Of a DNA stretch of 22,020 bases, positions 8,894-16,314 are shown piece by piece. The notes below the pieces were generated by a model. The model did no database searches, was not told the DNA's origin, and saw only the letters and a program-made list of their open reading frames with translations. This DNA comes from a virus. Position 1 is the first letter of the stretch, and the number at the start of each line of letters is the position of its first letter. The DNA is taken from positions 1 to 22,020 of the IMG/VR virus record IMGVR_UViG_3300028840_008162; one strand, written 5' to 3'. A program made the position numbers and the translations under genes.

Positions 8894-9424
8894 ATGGATA
8901 TACTCATAATGGCACCGAGGGTTATTCAGGGATATATAGAGCGGTTCCCTGAGGTTTATCACAATGCTTATGGGTATTTCAATTACGATAAAAGAGTGGT
9001 CGAGGAAAGAGTCCCCAGGGGTGACTTTCAGGTGCCCTATAAGGGCCCCGATGATCTCACAGAGGGTGACTATCAGGTTATCGTGTCATATGCTCAGACA
9101 TTAGTAGACCCCATACTCCTTAAATATAACCAGAGGGTGGCTCTCGAAGACGCCCTGGCAAAGGCAATAAGGACATATGGTAACGGCGTTTTTGATAACA
9201 AAATAAACGCTAATAGGTATAATGTCCTCCTTCAGTCACTACTTGCTTCTCGTTTTGCGAAGAAGACAGAGAAAGCCCCTGAAAAGACTGAAGTTAAGCC
9301 TCGTGTAATGAGAGAACTCGGTCTTAAATCGAAAGATATTCCCCATCAGGTCAGGAGACGGGATCATAAAGGTCCTGCACTCTACAAGTCCAGAGGGAAA
9401 ACCTACATAGAAAAGAACAAGTAG
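8894..9424 (+). CDS. Hypothetical protein in head gene cluster
   Basis: A 176-residue protein. ATG 8894 is preceded by an ACGGGGTAG ribosome binding site; ATG 8909 (MAPRVIQGY) is a less likely alternative. The N-terminal half is mixed alpha/beta with several aromatic residues (NAYGYFNYDKRVVEERVPRG). The middle is helical, and the C-terminal third (about residues 120-176) is highly basic and probably disordered, ending in YKSRGKTYIEKNK. I do not recognise a family. Neighbours and the preceding promoter-like motif place it in the morphogenesis operon. Confidence 0.7.
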   Translation: MDILIMAPRVIQGYIERFPEVYHNAYGYFNYDKRVVEERVPRGDFQVPYKGPDDLTEGDYQVIVSYAQTLVDPILLKYNQRVALEDALAKAIRTYGNGVFDNKINANRYNVLLQSLLASRFAKKTEKAPEKTEVKPRVMRELGLKSKDIPHQVRRRDHKGPALYKSRGKTYIEKNK

Positions 9425-9443
9425 TCCTTAAAAGGAGGATCGC

Positions 9444-9764
9444 ATGTTGAAGAATGCCAAGAGTTACACTGAGCGCCTCGATAAGATCGCTGAGGAAGTT
9501 CAGGCCTACAGCCCCGAAGTTGCTCTTCAGATCGACCTGGTTTCGGATGTCATTGAGGGACGTCGTGAAGCCTCTACTCTGAAGTTTGATGCCGATGAGG
9601 GCCGTTATATGGCCAACCGTTTCAACTCGAACGTTCGCAGCCGCGAAGCCGACGAGCCCTATATGGATAACTTTAACAAGAGCAATTTCGAGCAGGTGTC
9701 TATAGCCAAACAGAATCCGACGCCGGTTAAGAAGGCCAGTGCTTTCCCGTATCAGAAGGCCTAA
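9444..9764 (+). CDS. Small abundant structural or prohead-core protein (putative)
   Basis: A 106-residue protein behind a strong AAAAGGAGG ribosome binding site, seven bases or so from ATG 9444. Its codon use (for example AAC, CGT, GTT, GAC) is like that of the scaffold, decoration and major capsid genes downstream and unlike its AT-richer neighbours, which suggests high expression. Residues 1-45 look helical (YTERLDKIAEEVQAYSPEVA), followed by an acidic then basic polar tail. Small, abundant, charged proteins in this position in other large phages include internal head or prohead core proteins; that is an inference, not a recognised homology. Confidence 0.7.
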   Translation: MLKNAKSYTERLDKIAEEVQAYSPEVALQIDLVSDVIEGRREASTLKFDADEGRYMANRFNSNVRSREADEPYMDNFNKSNFEQVSIAKQNPTPVKKASAFPYQKA

Positions 9765-9779
9765 GAGAAGGGAAGAGGG

Positions 9780-10283
9780 ATGCCCTCCTTATATCCGATG
9801 AGTTCGTCCCCTGAGGATTTCCTTATTGGGGATAGAGTCAGAAAGTTTGTAAGTGAGATAAGTGTGTCTCCATACATAGGTGTGGTTACACACTTGAGTC
9901 CCTCTACTTATAAGGTCTGGGTACAATGGCCGGATGGCAACGAGGCACAGGAAGACCCTGATACTCTTATCAGGGTCAATCCTGCTCTCGGACTTCCAAC
10001 GGTGCATTGTGATAAGGGCTACGACTCCTATGAGAAACAGCTCTCTGAAAAATTCTATGGTCCAGTACAAAAAGCTGTTCTGGCCACAAATAAGATGGCT
10101 ATCAGAGTGGCCTATAGTTTTGCAAATAATGTCATAGGGAAATTGGTGGATGACGCTGCAAACCTTTTCGATGAAGGTCTGAGTGATGTACAAGCCTATA
10201 ACAGGTTGTACACAAAATATGGCAGTGTATGTTCAGACCACATGATTAAGTCATCCATTCAAAAGATATTCGGGGAGGTATAG
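9780..10283 (+). CDS. Hypothetical protein with SH3-like beta-barrel domain
   Basis: A 167-residue protein starting at ATG 9780 after a purine-rich GAAGGGAAGAGGG stretch. Residues about 16-60 (GDRVRKF, YIGVVTHLSP, YKVWVQWPDG, EDPDTLIRV) have the pattern of a small SH3-like or KOW-like barrel. A link region with GYDSYEKQLSEKFYG follows, then a helical C-terminal half (about 95-167). Similar barrel proteins exist in phage genomes beside head genes, but I cannot name a function. It abuts the next gene, whose GTG start directly follows its TAG stop. Confidence 0.7.
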   Translation: MPSLYPMSSSPEDFLIGDRVRKFVSEISVSPYIGVVTHLSPSTYKVWVQWPDGNEAQEDPDTLIRVNPALGLPTVHCDKGYDSYEKQLSEKFYGPVQKAVLATNKMAIRVAYSFANNVIGKLVDDAANLFDEGLSDVQAYNRLYTKYGSVCSDHMIKSSIQKIFGEV

Positions 10284-10688
10284 GTGTATCTCCATAAGTA
10301 TACCTCTGATGGTGAAACTTTTTATCTGGTTTCATCCAAATCAGCTAAACCGGGCGGGTCTATTGTCCTGAGCTCTAAAGAATGGAAGGGTTATTCCACA
10401 GGATCGGACATCGAAACTGCTGTGAAGCTTATATCTGGCAGTAAGTTTTCAAAAGACGTTCCTGAAGAGCCTAAGAAGGAACCGGTTGAAAAGAAGAAAA
10501 AAGCTTTCTCAGAACTTATCAGAATGGTAGCAACAAGGTCTGATGACTATAAAAAGTGGACTGATGATGAGCTCTGGGATGAGTTCAATGAGCTGAGGAA
10601 GATAGGTGGAGGAGATAAGGAATTTCAAGATAGATGGACCAGGGTAACTTACGAGATTAAGAGAAGAAAACTTTTTCCTAAGTCATAA
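10284..10688 (+). CDS. Hypothetical protein, GTG start
   Basis: A 134-residue protein. GTG at 10284 immediately follows the previous stop and is preceded by GGGAGG, so this start is chosen over later ones. Residues 1-50 look like a small beta-containing domain (YTSDGETFYLVSSKS). A Lys/Glu/Pro-rich linker (about 55-75) connects to a helical C-terminal domain with WTDDELWDEFNELRKIGGG and RWTRVTYEIKRRKLF. This last part resembles small charged helical modules found in phage proteins. Function unknown. Confidence 0.7.
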   Translation: MYLHKYTSDGETFYLVSSKSAKPGGSIVLSSKEWKGYSTGSDIETAVKLISGSKFSKDVPEEPKKEPVEKKKKAFSELIRMVATRSDDYKKWTDDELWDEFNELRKIGGGDKEFQDRWTRVTYEIKRRKLFPKS

Positions 10689-11018
10689 ATGATGATTTTA
10701 TCCTTAGCTGACATTATCAGGATAGCTAGTTTTGGAGCTCACGAAGCCGGACACCAGGCTTTAAGAGACCTGGACAAGAACATGTCAGAATTGAATATTC
10801 TGAATAAAGAGCTTCAGGAAAAATCTCAGAAGTTGAAGGAACTTTTAGGAGTAAGATCCAGACCCTTATCTAAGGATGAAAAAGATAAGAAAGAAACAGT
10901 TAAAGAACTCGGTACTATTGTTGATGAAATCGGTAATGTATCCAAGTTGTTCTCGCGTACCGTAGGAATAATGTATGGCGATATTAGACCAGATCGTTCT
11001 CGCACACCTCAGGATTAA
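10689..11018 (+). CDS. Hypothetical coiled-coil protein before protease
   Basis: A 109-residue protein whose ATG directly follows the previous stop; a second ATG at 10692 is equally possible. The N terminus has a hydrophobic amphipathic stretch (MMILSLADIIRIASFG). Residues about 25-90 are strongly helical and charged, predicting a coiled coil (LDKNMSELNILNKELQEKS). It sits 5 bases before the protease gene. A role in prohead core assembly fits the location but is not shown. Confidence 0.65.
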   Translation: MMILSLADIIRIASFGAHEAGHQALRDLDKNMSELNILNKELQEKSQKLKELLGVRSRPLSKDEKDKKETVKELGTIVDEIGNVSKLFSRTVGIMYGDIRPDRSRTPQD

Positions 11019-11023
11019 TATAT

Positions 11024-13786
11024 ATGGCGATGTTAAAATACGGTAATGCTTCATTAATCCAGCCAAATATATCCGTTGATGGCTGGGTTAATAATTTATA
11101 TAACGTAGCTTGTAGTAACGGTAAGTGCCGCATGAAGACGGCAAAGACCGTACTGGCAAAATATGACCCGAAAAAGTATTATCTGAGCCACTGCACAATC
11201 ATTGCTGCTGTTGACACCGATCTTGCAAACCCGAAAGAAGAAAAGTCTGATTATCTCATTAAGCCTGAATATTCAAAGTTCGTAAATAATAACGGTGATG
11301 CATGGTCTAAGAGGCTCCTCCAAGCTTGTTATAGAACCTTTATTGGTTGTAATAACTATTGTTTTCCTTCTGGTACTCGGGTACTGTTGTCCGACGGGAC
11401 TTATAAAAATATAGAAGAAATTAAAGTTGGGGATACAGTTATAAATAGGAAAGGTGAGATAGGGACTGTAACCAATGTATTTAAGAGGGAATCTTCTGAT
11501 TTAATGGAAGTTAATGGAAAAGGAATTCTATCAAGGTCACTGTTTGTAACCAAAGAACATCCGTTTTGGGTATATAGTGCGCGTAAGAGTTGTCCGAAGA
11601 CTGGTCGACCAAACAGCTTTAATAGGGATAAGGATTTTTATCGTCTAAGCACATGGAAGGGATTCTCGACAGGAGTTCATGAAGGGCATGGAGAATCCTA
11701 TCCCACGGGCATTATTCCTGGATGGAAAAATGCTGAAGATTTAGATGTTAATAGAGATTTTTTAACACACCCAATTTCCCAGGCAGAGCAGTTTAACAAT
11801 GAGGTAAATGCTAATAGAGCTGAGTTGATCGGGTGGTTTTTGGCAGAAGGTTCTTACTCATATACTAATGATTCTTCAGATGAAGAATCAGGCATTACCT
11901 TCAATTTGGGCAACGATGAAAATGATGTAGCTCAGAAATTGTCTCTCCTTCTTATTGAAGAATTCGGAGATAAGCTGAGAATAGATTGCCAACCAAGAAT
12001 ATATGAGACCCAGAGTGGATCCTATAATTTATGTTTAAGTAATAAATATGTAGCTGAATATTTCAAGAAGTGGTGCGGAAAGTATTCATGGGCGAAATAT
12101 ATGCCTGAGGAAGCCATGTGGCTTCCTAAAAAACTTCAGGCAATAATATTGCATAATTGTTTATTTGGTGATGGTACTTCTAAAATTAGTTCTCGTGGAT
12201 ATTGTATAGAGTTAAAATCTAAGAAATTGATACAACAGTTGATGTGGATCTCTTGGAGATTGGGTATACTCCCTAGTTATAAAGAGGTCGGAGTATTGCC
12301 TAGATATACTGATATATCTATTATTGATGGATATGAGGTCTATACCGATCCAATCTCAGGAAAAAGATCCAGACCCGGTTATTCATTGAAATTCACTACA
12401 AGAGATTCAAAGAGACTATGTGATTTTTCAAAATATGATGATGTTAATATCACGGATAAAAGTTCAAATAGATATACCCATTCGTTAAAATGTGATAATA
12501 ATGAATGGATGATATCAAAAATAAAAAAAGTTCAAAGTACTGATGTATCTTGTACGGTCTATAATATAGAAGTCGATAATGATAACTCCTATATAGTTGA
12601 GGGTGTTGCTGTTCATAACTGTGAACATGTCCAGATACCCGAGCTCAGTAAGGGAAAAGTTATTGATGCCGTGCTTCGGGATATCCCAATAGGTAAAGAT
12701 AAAGAAGGTAATGACCTTACCACCTACTATGTTGATATCCTCGTAGCTACTGATAGAAAACATGATGACCTTATTCGTAAGATAGAGGCTAACGAACTCA
12801 ACACCCTGTCGATGGGGTGTACAATATCATATTCAATTTGTTCAAAATGCGGTAATAAAGCCGTAGATGAAACGGAAGCATGCCAGCATGTTCGATATGA
12901 AAAGAATAATCTCTTTTATGATGATAGAGGAGTACAGAGAAAGGTTGCAGAGCTCTGCGGGCATTGGTCGGAGCCAGACAGCGTAAAGTTTGTAGATGCC
13001 TCTTGGGTGAAAACCCCGGCATTTGTCGGAGCGGTCAAAAGAAGTACTATCAGTGTCCCTGATGACATTTCGAAAAAGCTTGAGGCCGCAGAGAAGGTTG
13101 AAGGATATCGTAAGAAAGAGGGCGATTTCCTGAAAGCAGCCCATGTCGTTGCTCAGGATGAAGAAGACACAACGGAAGAGGCACCTGCTGAGGAAACTCC
13201 AGATGACGAAGCCCCCGTTGAAGAAGCTCCTCCTGAAGAGTCCCCCGCTGAAGAAAATCCAGAGTTCAATCTTGATTCCTGGAAAGAGGAAACCAAGAAA
13301 GAGCTCATGGACCAGATCCGTAATGAGATCCTTAAAGAGCTCAGTAATGAAAAAAGGCCGAATGAGCTGGAGACCCTTGACGATACGATAATTAAACCGG
13401 CTTCTGTCTTTAAAAAAGTATGGGGAGCAAAACTATCCTGGGACAGATTCATTACACAGTCCGTAGGTAATATTGATAAGAAATCCTTTGATAAACTCAG
13501 GCATGGAAGTCACATAGTTCTTACTAGCAGTGACCCTACTGTTCTTAAGGATTATGGGTACACAAAAAGGGACTTCCTTGCAGTGCTTTCATTTATTGAT
13601 AGCCATACTACAAACCCTCTGACCTTTAAGATCAAAAAAGCTGTAGCTTCAATGGGCGGAACAGAAAATAAAAGCCCAATTCAAGTCCTTGCGAGAATAG
13701 TAGAGTTAACGGGTGAAAAAATCACTAAGGCACATGGTAAAAAGGTCCTTGTATGGGCCAAGATGTTGGACAGTTTTAATTGCTAA
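11024..13786 (+). CDS. Prohead (head maturation) protease with scaffold-like tail, intein-containing
   Basis: A 920-residue frame; removing the intein (residues 113-532) leaves 500 residues. The protease part includes NNNGDAWSKRLL, then across the splice junction CEHVQIPELSKGKVIDA, in which His535 resembles the catalytic His of the large-phage prohead protease family. LSMGCTIS follows, with Ser596 as the likely nucleophile. Next comes a Cys/His cluster (CSKCG and EACQH) that could bind a metal. After about residue 700 there is an acidic Pro/Glu-rich linker (EEAPAEETPDDEAPVEE), a charged helix (WKEETKKELMDQIRNEIL) and a C-terminal helical domain, suggesting a fused scaffolding or core segment. 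The enzyme would cleave scaffold and capsid precursors inside the prohead. The start at ATG 11024 has only a weak AGGATT site. Confidence 0.8.
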   Translation: MAMLKYGNASLIQPNISVDGWVNNLYNVACSNGKCRMKTAKTVLAKYDPKKYYLSHCTIIAAVDTDLANPKEEKSDYLIKPEYSKFVNNNGDAWSKRLLQACYRTFIGCNNYCFPSGTRVLLSDGTYKNIEEIKVGDTVINRKGEIGTVTNVFKRESSDLMEVNGKGILSRSLFVTKEHPFWVYSARKSCPKTGRPNSFNRDKDFYRLSTWKGFSTGVHEGHGESYPTGIIPGWKNAEDLDVNRDFLTHPISQAEQFNNEVNANRAELIGWFLAEGSYSYTNDSSDEESGITFNLGNDENDVAQKLSLLLIEEFGDKLRIDCQPRIYETQSGSYNLCLSNKYVAEYFKKWCGKYSWAKYMPEEAMWLPKKLQAIILHNCLFGDGTSKISSRGYCIELKSKKLIQQLMWISWRLGILPSYKEVGVLPRYTDISIIDGYEVYTDPISGKRSRPGYSLKFTTRDSKRLCDFSKYDDVNITDKSSNRYTHSLKCDNNEWMISKIKKVQSTDVSCTVYNIEVDNDNSYIVEGVAVHNCEHVQIPELSKGKVIDAVLRDIPIGKDKEGNDLTTYYVDILVATDRKHDDLIRKIEANELNTLSMGCTISYSICSKCGNKAVDETEACQHVRYEKNNLFYDDRGVQRKVAELCGHWSEPDSVKFVDASWVKTPAFVGAVKRSTISVPDDISKKLEAAEKVEGYRKKEGDFLKAAHVVAQDEEDTTEEAPAEETPDDEAPVEEAPPEESPAEENPEFNLDSWKEETKKELMDQIRNEILKELSNEKRPNELETLDDTIIKPASVFKKVWGAKLSWDRFITQSVGNIDKKSFDKLRHGSHIVLTSSDPTVLKDYGYTKRDFLAVLSFIDSHTTNPLTFKIKKAVASMGGTENKSPIQVLARIVELTGEKITKAHGKKVLVWAKMLDSFNC
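11360..12619 (+). mobile_element. LAGLIDADG intein in the prohead protease gene (420 aa)
   Basis: Cys1 is at 11360 (CFPSGTRVLLSDGTYKNIEE, then VGDTVI: block A). Block B is LFVTKEHPFWV with T-x-x-H. Endonuclease motifs are LIGWFLAEGSYSY (acidic residue Glu275 of the precursor) and CLFGDGTSKI (Asp383). Block F is VYNIEVDNDNSYIVEG, and block G ends AVHN at 12619, followed by extein Cys533. The Cys1, His, Asn and Cys+1 set is complete. It is AT-rich relative to the flanking gene and is not closely similar to the portal intein beyond the shared motifs, so the two appear to be independent acquisitions. Confidence 0.95.
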
Positions 13787-13807
13787 TTACCCAAATTTCA
13801 GGATGTT

Positions 13808-13827
13808 TAATAATCTCTTAATACAGG
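13808..13827 (+). promoter_or_regulatory. Candidate phage promoter motif, copy 3
   Basis: TAATAATCTCTTAATACAGG, 59 bases before ATG 13867, nearly identical to the copy at 8843. It lies in the 80-base gap between the protease and the highly expressed scaffold, decoration and capsid genes, where an extra promoter would make sense. Confidence 0.5.
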
Positions 13828-13866
13828 TTTCAAAGTTACTGAAAAAGCCTTACTAGGAGGTCAGAG

Positions 13867-14706
13867 ATGAGGAAGAGATTGAGCTGGGATGAAGAGAAGG
13901 TCGCCGAACTGGAGAAGAAGGCTGACCCGTATACCATGAATCAGACTCACGAGAACCCCCCGGTACAGAAGTACCAGACGGGTAGCCCGAGTGCTTGGGG
14001 TGAGGATCCGAATATGGCCACCCCGTGGAAGACCGAGGGTAGGACTGAGACCGGTCATCCCGCTCCTGCAAGTAAGGCTGCTCATGAGGCTGTTCTGGCT
14101 GCTCGTAAGCTTGAGGACAAGGCCATCAAGTGCATCACGATTGCACAGCGCATGCTGCCCAATGCCAATGATGAGATCATTGAGGCCCAGGCTACCGACC
14201 TGATGTATCTGCCCGAGCGTTCGGTCCTTGCCACTCTTCAGCGTCAGGCTGAGCTTGCTCAGATCCTTTCCGGTAAGAAGTGTGACACTGAGGAAGGCGC
14301 AGATGTAGAGGCCAAGAAGGCCCCGAAGGCCCCGAAGATGGATGACGGAGGCTCAGCTGAGGAAGAGATGACAGGCGCAGATGTGGAGGCCAAGAAGGCC
14401 CCGAAGATGGATGACGAAGGCGCAGATGTAGAGGCCAAGAAGGCCCCGAAGATGGATGAAGAAGGCGCAGATGTGGAGGCCAAGAAGGCCCCGAAGATGG
14501 ATGAAGAAGGCGCAGATGTAGAGGATGAGGCACCTGATGGTAAGGAAGCCGGTGACCTCCTTGATCAGATTTTTGCTCAGGAAGTTACGGCTTCTGAAAA
14601 GACTGGTGCAAAGAAGTTGAGTGGTCTTGTGAAGCAGGCTTCGGAGAGTGATTCCCTGGCTGGTCTATGGGATACCGCTCCGGACGTTTCCAAGATCTTT
14701 CGTTAA
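13867..14706 (+). CDS. Scaffold or prohead-core-like protein with 15-residue repeats
   Basis: A 279-residue, highly charged protein with AGGAGGT just before ATG 13867. Residues 1-65 are polar and likely disordered. Residues about 67-137 are helical (ASKAAHEAVLAARKLEDKAI onward). Residues about 144-219 contain tandem GADVEAKKAPKMDxE repeats of 15 residues. The C terminus has a helical segment and a SLAGLWDTAPDVSKIF end. High charge, low complexity, location just before the decoration and capsid genes, and codon use typical of highly expressed genes all fit an internal scaffolding or core protein, possibly a substrate of the upstream protease. No enzyme motif is seen. A minor virion protein is the main alternative. 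Confidence 0.65.
   Translation: MRKRLSWDEEKVAELEKKADPYTMNQTHENPPVQKYQTGSPSAWGEDPNMATPWKTEGRTETGHPAPASKAAHEAVLAARKLEDKAIKCITIAQRMLPNANDEIIEAQATDLMYLPERSVLATLQRQAELAQILSGKKCDTEEGADVEAKKAPKAPKMDDGGSAEEEMTGADVEAKKAPKMDDEGADVEAKKAPKMDEEGADVEAKKAPKMDEEGADVEDEAPDGKEAGDLLDQIFAQEVTASEKTGAKKLSGLVKQASESDSLAGLWDTAPDVSKIFR
14296..14523 (+). repeat. 45-nt tandem repeat inside scaffold-like gene
   Basis: Units starting GGCGCAGATGT lie at 14296, 14374, 14419, 14464 and 14509. The three full copies at 14374-14508 are exactly 45 nt each and encode GADVEAKKAPKMD(D/E)E. The first copy carries an insertion, and the last is truncated after GADVE. All remain in frame. Confidence 0.95.
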
Positions 14707-14738
14707 TGTATAAACCATGTATGAGGAGGTGAACTAGG

Positions 14739-15302
14739 ATGGGTTCAAACAATCCAGTTCCTGACACTCACATGGATGTTCTGTACCGTCAGACGTTCAA
14801 CACGTACGGCCAGATTACTTCTGCCGGTCTGACTCAGAACAACCGCGTGGGTAACGACCAGAAGGCCAACAACACCCGTCTGAATGCCAACACGAATGCT
14901 GGCATCCTGGCTGGTAGTGTTGTTGCGGTAGCGGGTGACGGACTCATTGGCCCCTGCGCCGGTGACAGCAGCTCGACCTTTGATAAGGCCGTAGGTCTTG
15001 CTGTTAACGATGCACTGGGTAATGCGTACGAGTCGAGCTCCGCAGTGGCTTCCGAGCGCGTCGCGTACTGCCATGGGACGGGTACAATGTTCCGTACCGA
15101 CATTTACGAGACGAAGGGTACCGATGGTACCGCTGCTGTCGCGTACACTGCCGGTGACAAGCTGTACGCTTCCCAGAATGGGCTCCTGACCAACGTGTCG
15201 GGCATGGACAACACTAACCTGACCTATTCGACTCTGATCGGTATCGTGTTGAAGGCCCCGTCTGCGACGGACGCCTACATGACCGTTCAGATGAGAATCT
15301 AA
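14739..15302 (+). CDS. Capsid decoration/stabilising protein (putative)
   Basis: A 187-residue protein with a strong GAGGAGGTG site before ATG 14739 and codon use like the capsid gene. It is rich in Gly, Ala, Thr, Asn and Val and looks like an all-beta protein (AGILAGSVVAVAGDGLIGPC, then TAGDKLYASQNGLLT and a beta-rich end VLKAPSATDAYMTVQMRI). Small beta proteins of this composition, encoded directly before the major capsid gene, are commonly head decoration or cement proteins that trimerise on the capsid surface. The TAGDKLYASQNGLL pattern is like that of decoration proteins with a 'G-D-x-ly-a-s-x-G' turn. The assignment rests on pattern and position. Confidence 0.7.
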   Translation: MGSNNPVPDTHMDVLYRQTFNTYGQITSAGLTQNNRVGNDQKANNTRLNANTNAGILAGSVVAVAGDGLIGPCAGDSSSTFDKAVGLAVNDALGNAYESSSAVASERVAYCHGTGTMFRTDIYETKGTDGTAAVAYTAGDKLYASQNGLLTNVSGMDNTNLTYSTLIGIVLKAPSATDAYMTVQMRI

Positions 15303-15319
15303 GAGGAGGTGAAATCTCA

Positions 15320-16192
15320 ATGGCTGAAATTAGCAATGATGTAAAACAGCAGATTATCGGCGAGCATCTCAAGACCGCCGCTGGACGTGCCAAGCTGGCA
15401 GCGTCCATGATTCAGCCTCTGCGTCTGAGGAGAGATTACACCTCCGTTGGTCGTAAGACCTTCCTGGTGGAGCAGCTCCCTGACGGTGCGTTGCCGATCT
15501 ATGACAAGGATCCCAACGTTACGGCGTATGTCGTCGGCGAGGAAGGTCAGAATATTCTGGCCATCACGAAGCCCCGCCGTGTTATTTTCCCCCTGTTCGA
15601 GATTGCCTCGAACCCGGAGATCCCGCTCACTCAGATCAAAGAGCGCCGGTTCGACCTGATCGAACGTGCTCAGGACCTGGGTAAGGCTGAGATTCAGGCC
15701 GAGGAAGATACCCGTGTCTTCGAGGTTCTGGATGCGGTCGCAACGAGTGGTTTTGACAACATTGGTGCCACCAATGCTGACGTGAACGCCGTTGCTCCTC
15801 TGACGCCTCCCGACCTGGCCGATGCGTTCGCTCGTATCGAGCGTCATGACCTGCGTGTTGCGAGAGTCTTCGCGAATGCCCTCGACTATTCCGACATCCG
15901 TAAGTGGGGACGTGACGTCCTGGACATCGAGTCCCAGGCTACGTTGCTCCGCACCGGTCTGATGGCGACAGTCTGGGGTGCTCAGATCATAGTGTCTCGT
16001 AGGGTGCCTGCCGGGTACATCTACGTGTGCTGTGAGCCCGAGTTCTTCGGCCGTATCCCAGTTCGTACGGAACTTACCGTTCTTTCTGCTGACGATCCTA
16101 AGAACCGTACCATCGGGTTCTCGATTTTCGAGAATCTGGGTATCGGCTGCCACAACCCGCTGGGTCTGTGCAGGGTGGTCATTCAGAGGTAA
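15320..16192 (+). CDS. Major capsid protein, HK97-fold (putative)
   Basis: A 290-residue protein with AGAGGAGGTG before ATG 15320. Its order after portal, protease, scaffold-like and decoration-like genes, its strong ribosome binding site, its GC-richer codon use and the terminator after it all fit the most abundant head protein. The N-terminal region is helical (SNDVKQQIIGEHLKTAAGRA). The middle has a long helix with ERRFDLIERAQDLGKAEIQ and EDTRVFEVLDAVA, as in the spine helix of HK97-fold capsids. The C-terminal part has RVFANALDYSDIRKWG, ATVWGAQIIVSRRVPAGYIY and a final GFSIFENLGIGCHNPLGL segment, typical of capsid A-domain ends. No separate long delta domain is obvious, so processing at the N terminus cannot be placed. 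Confidence 0.8.
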   Translation: MAEISNDVKQQIIGEHLKTAAGRAKLAASMIQPLRLRRDYTSVGRKTFLVEQLPDGALPIYDKDPNVTAYVVGEEGQNILAITKPRRVIFPLFEIASNPEIPLTQIKERRFDLIERAQDLGKAEIQAEEDTRVFEVLDAVATSGFDNIGATNADVNAVAPLTPPDLADAFARIERHDLRVARVFANALDYSDIRKWGRDVLDIESQATLLRTGLMATVWGAQIIVSRRVPAGYIYVCCEPEFFGRIPVRTELTVLSADDPKNRTIGFSIFENLGIGCHNPLGLCRVVIQR

Positions 16193-16216
16193 CTAACTCT
16201 TAACAGAGTAGTTATA

Positions 16217-16251
16217 GGGGTTATGAGAATCTTCTCATAACCCCTTTTTTT
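16217..16251 (+). terminator. Intrinsic terminator after the major capsid gene
   Basis: GGGGTTATGAGA (16217-16228) pairs perfectly with TCTCATAACCCC (16233-16244) around a 4-base loop, and is followed by seven T residues. This is a strong Rho-independent terminator 24 bases after the capsid stop. It separates the structural operon from the AT-rich operon that follows. Confidence 0.95.
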
Positions 16252-16314
16252 ATTCTTCCCCTACACTATAAAATTAGTTATATTATTAATAACAGTGCAT
16301 TGAGGAGATTTCTA
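16252..16314 (+). promoter_or_regulatory. Likely promoter region for the homing/ParB operon
   Basis: The AT-rich stretch with TATATTATTAATAACA (16280-16295) follows the terminator and precedes the TGAGGAG ribosome binding site (16301-16307) of the gene at 16315. A promoter is expected here because the upstream operon ends in a terminator. Part of it (ATTATTAATAACA) is similar to the motif at 13808, but the match needs a gap. Confidence 0.35.

Noticed and set aside
14192-14533. Minus-strand frame rich in Pro, Ser and Leu
   Set aside because: Mirror image of the 45-nt repeats in the scaffold-like gene; no start signal of its own.
14745-16153. Long minus-strand frames opposite the decoration-like and capsid genes
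   Set aside because: They result from the biased codon use of highly expressed genes on the plus strand, which have strong ribosome binding sites.
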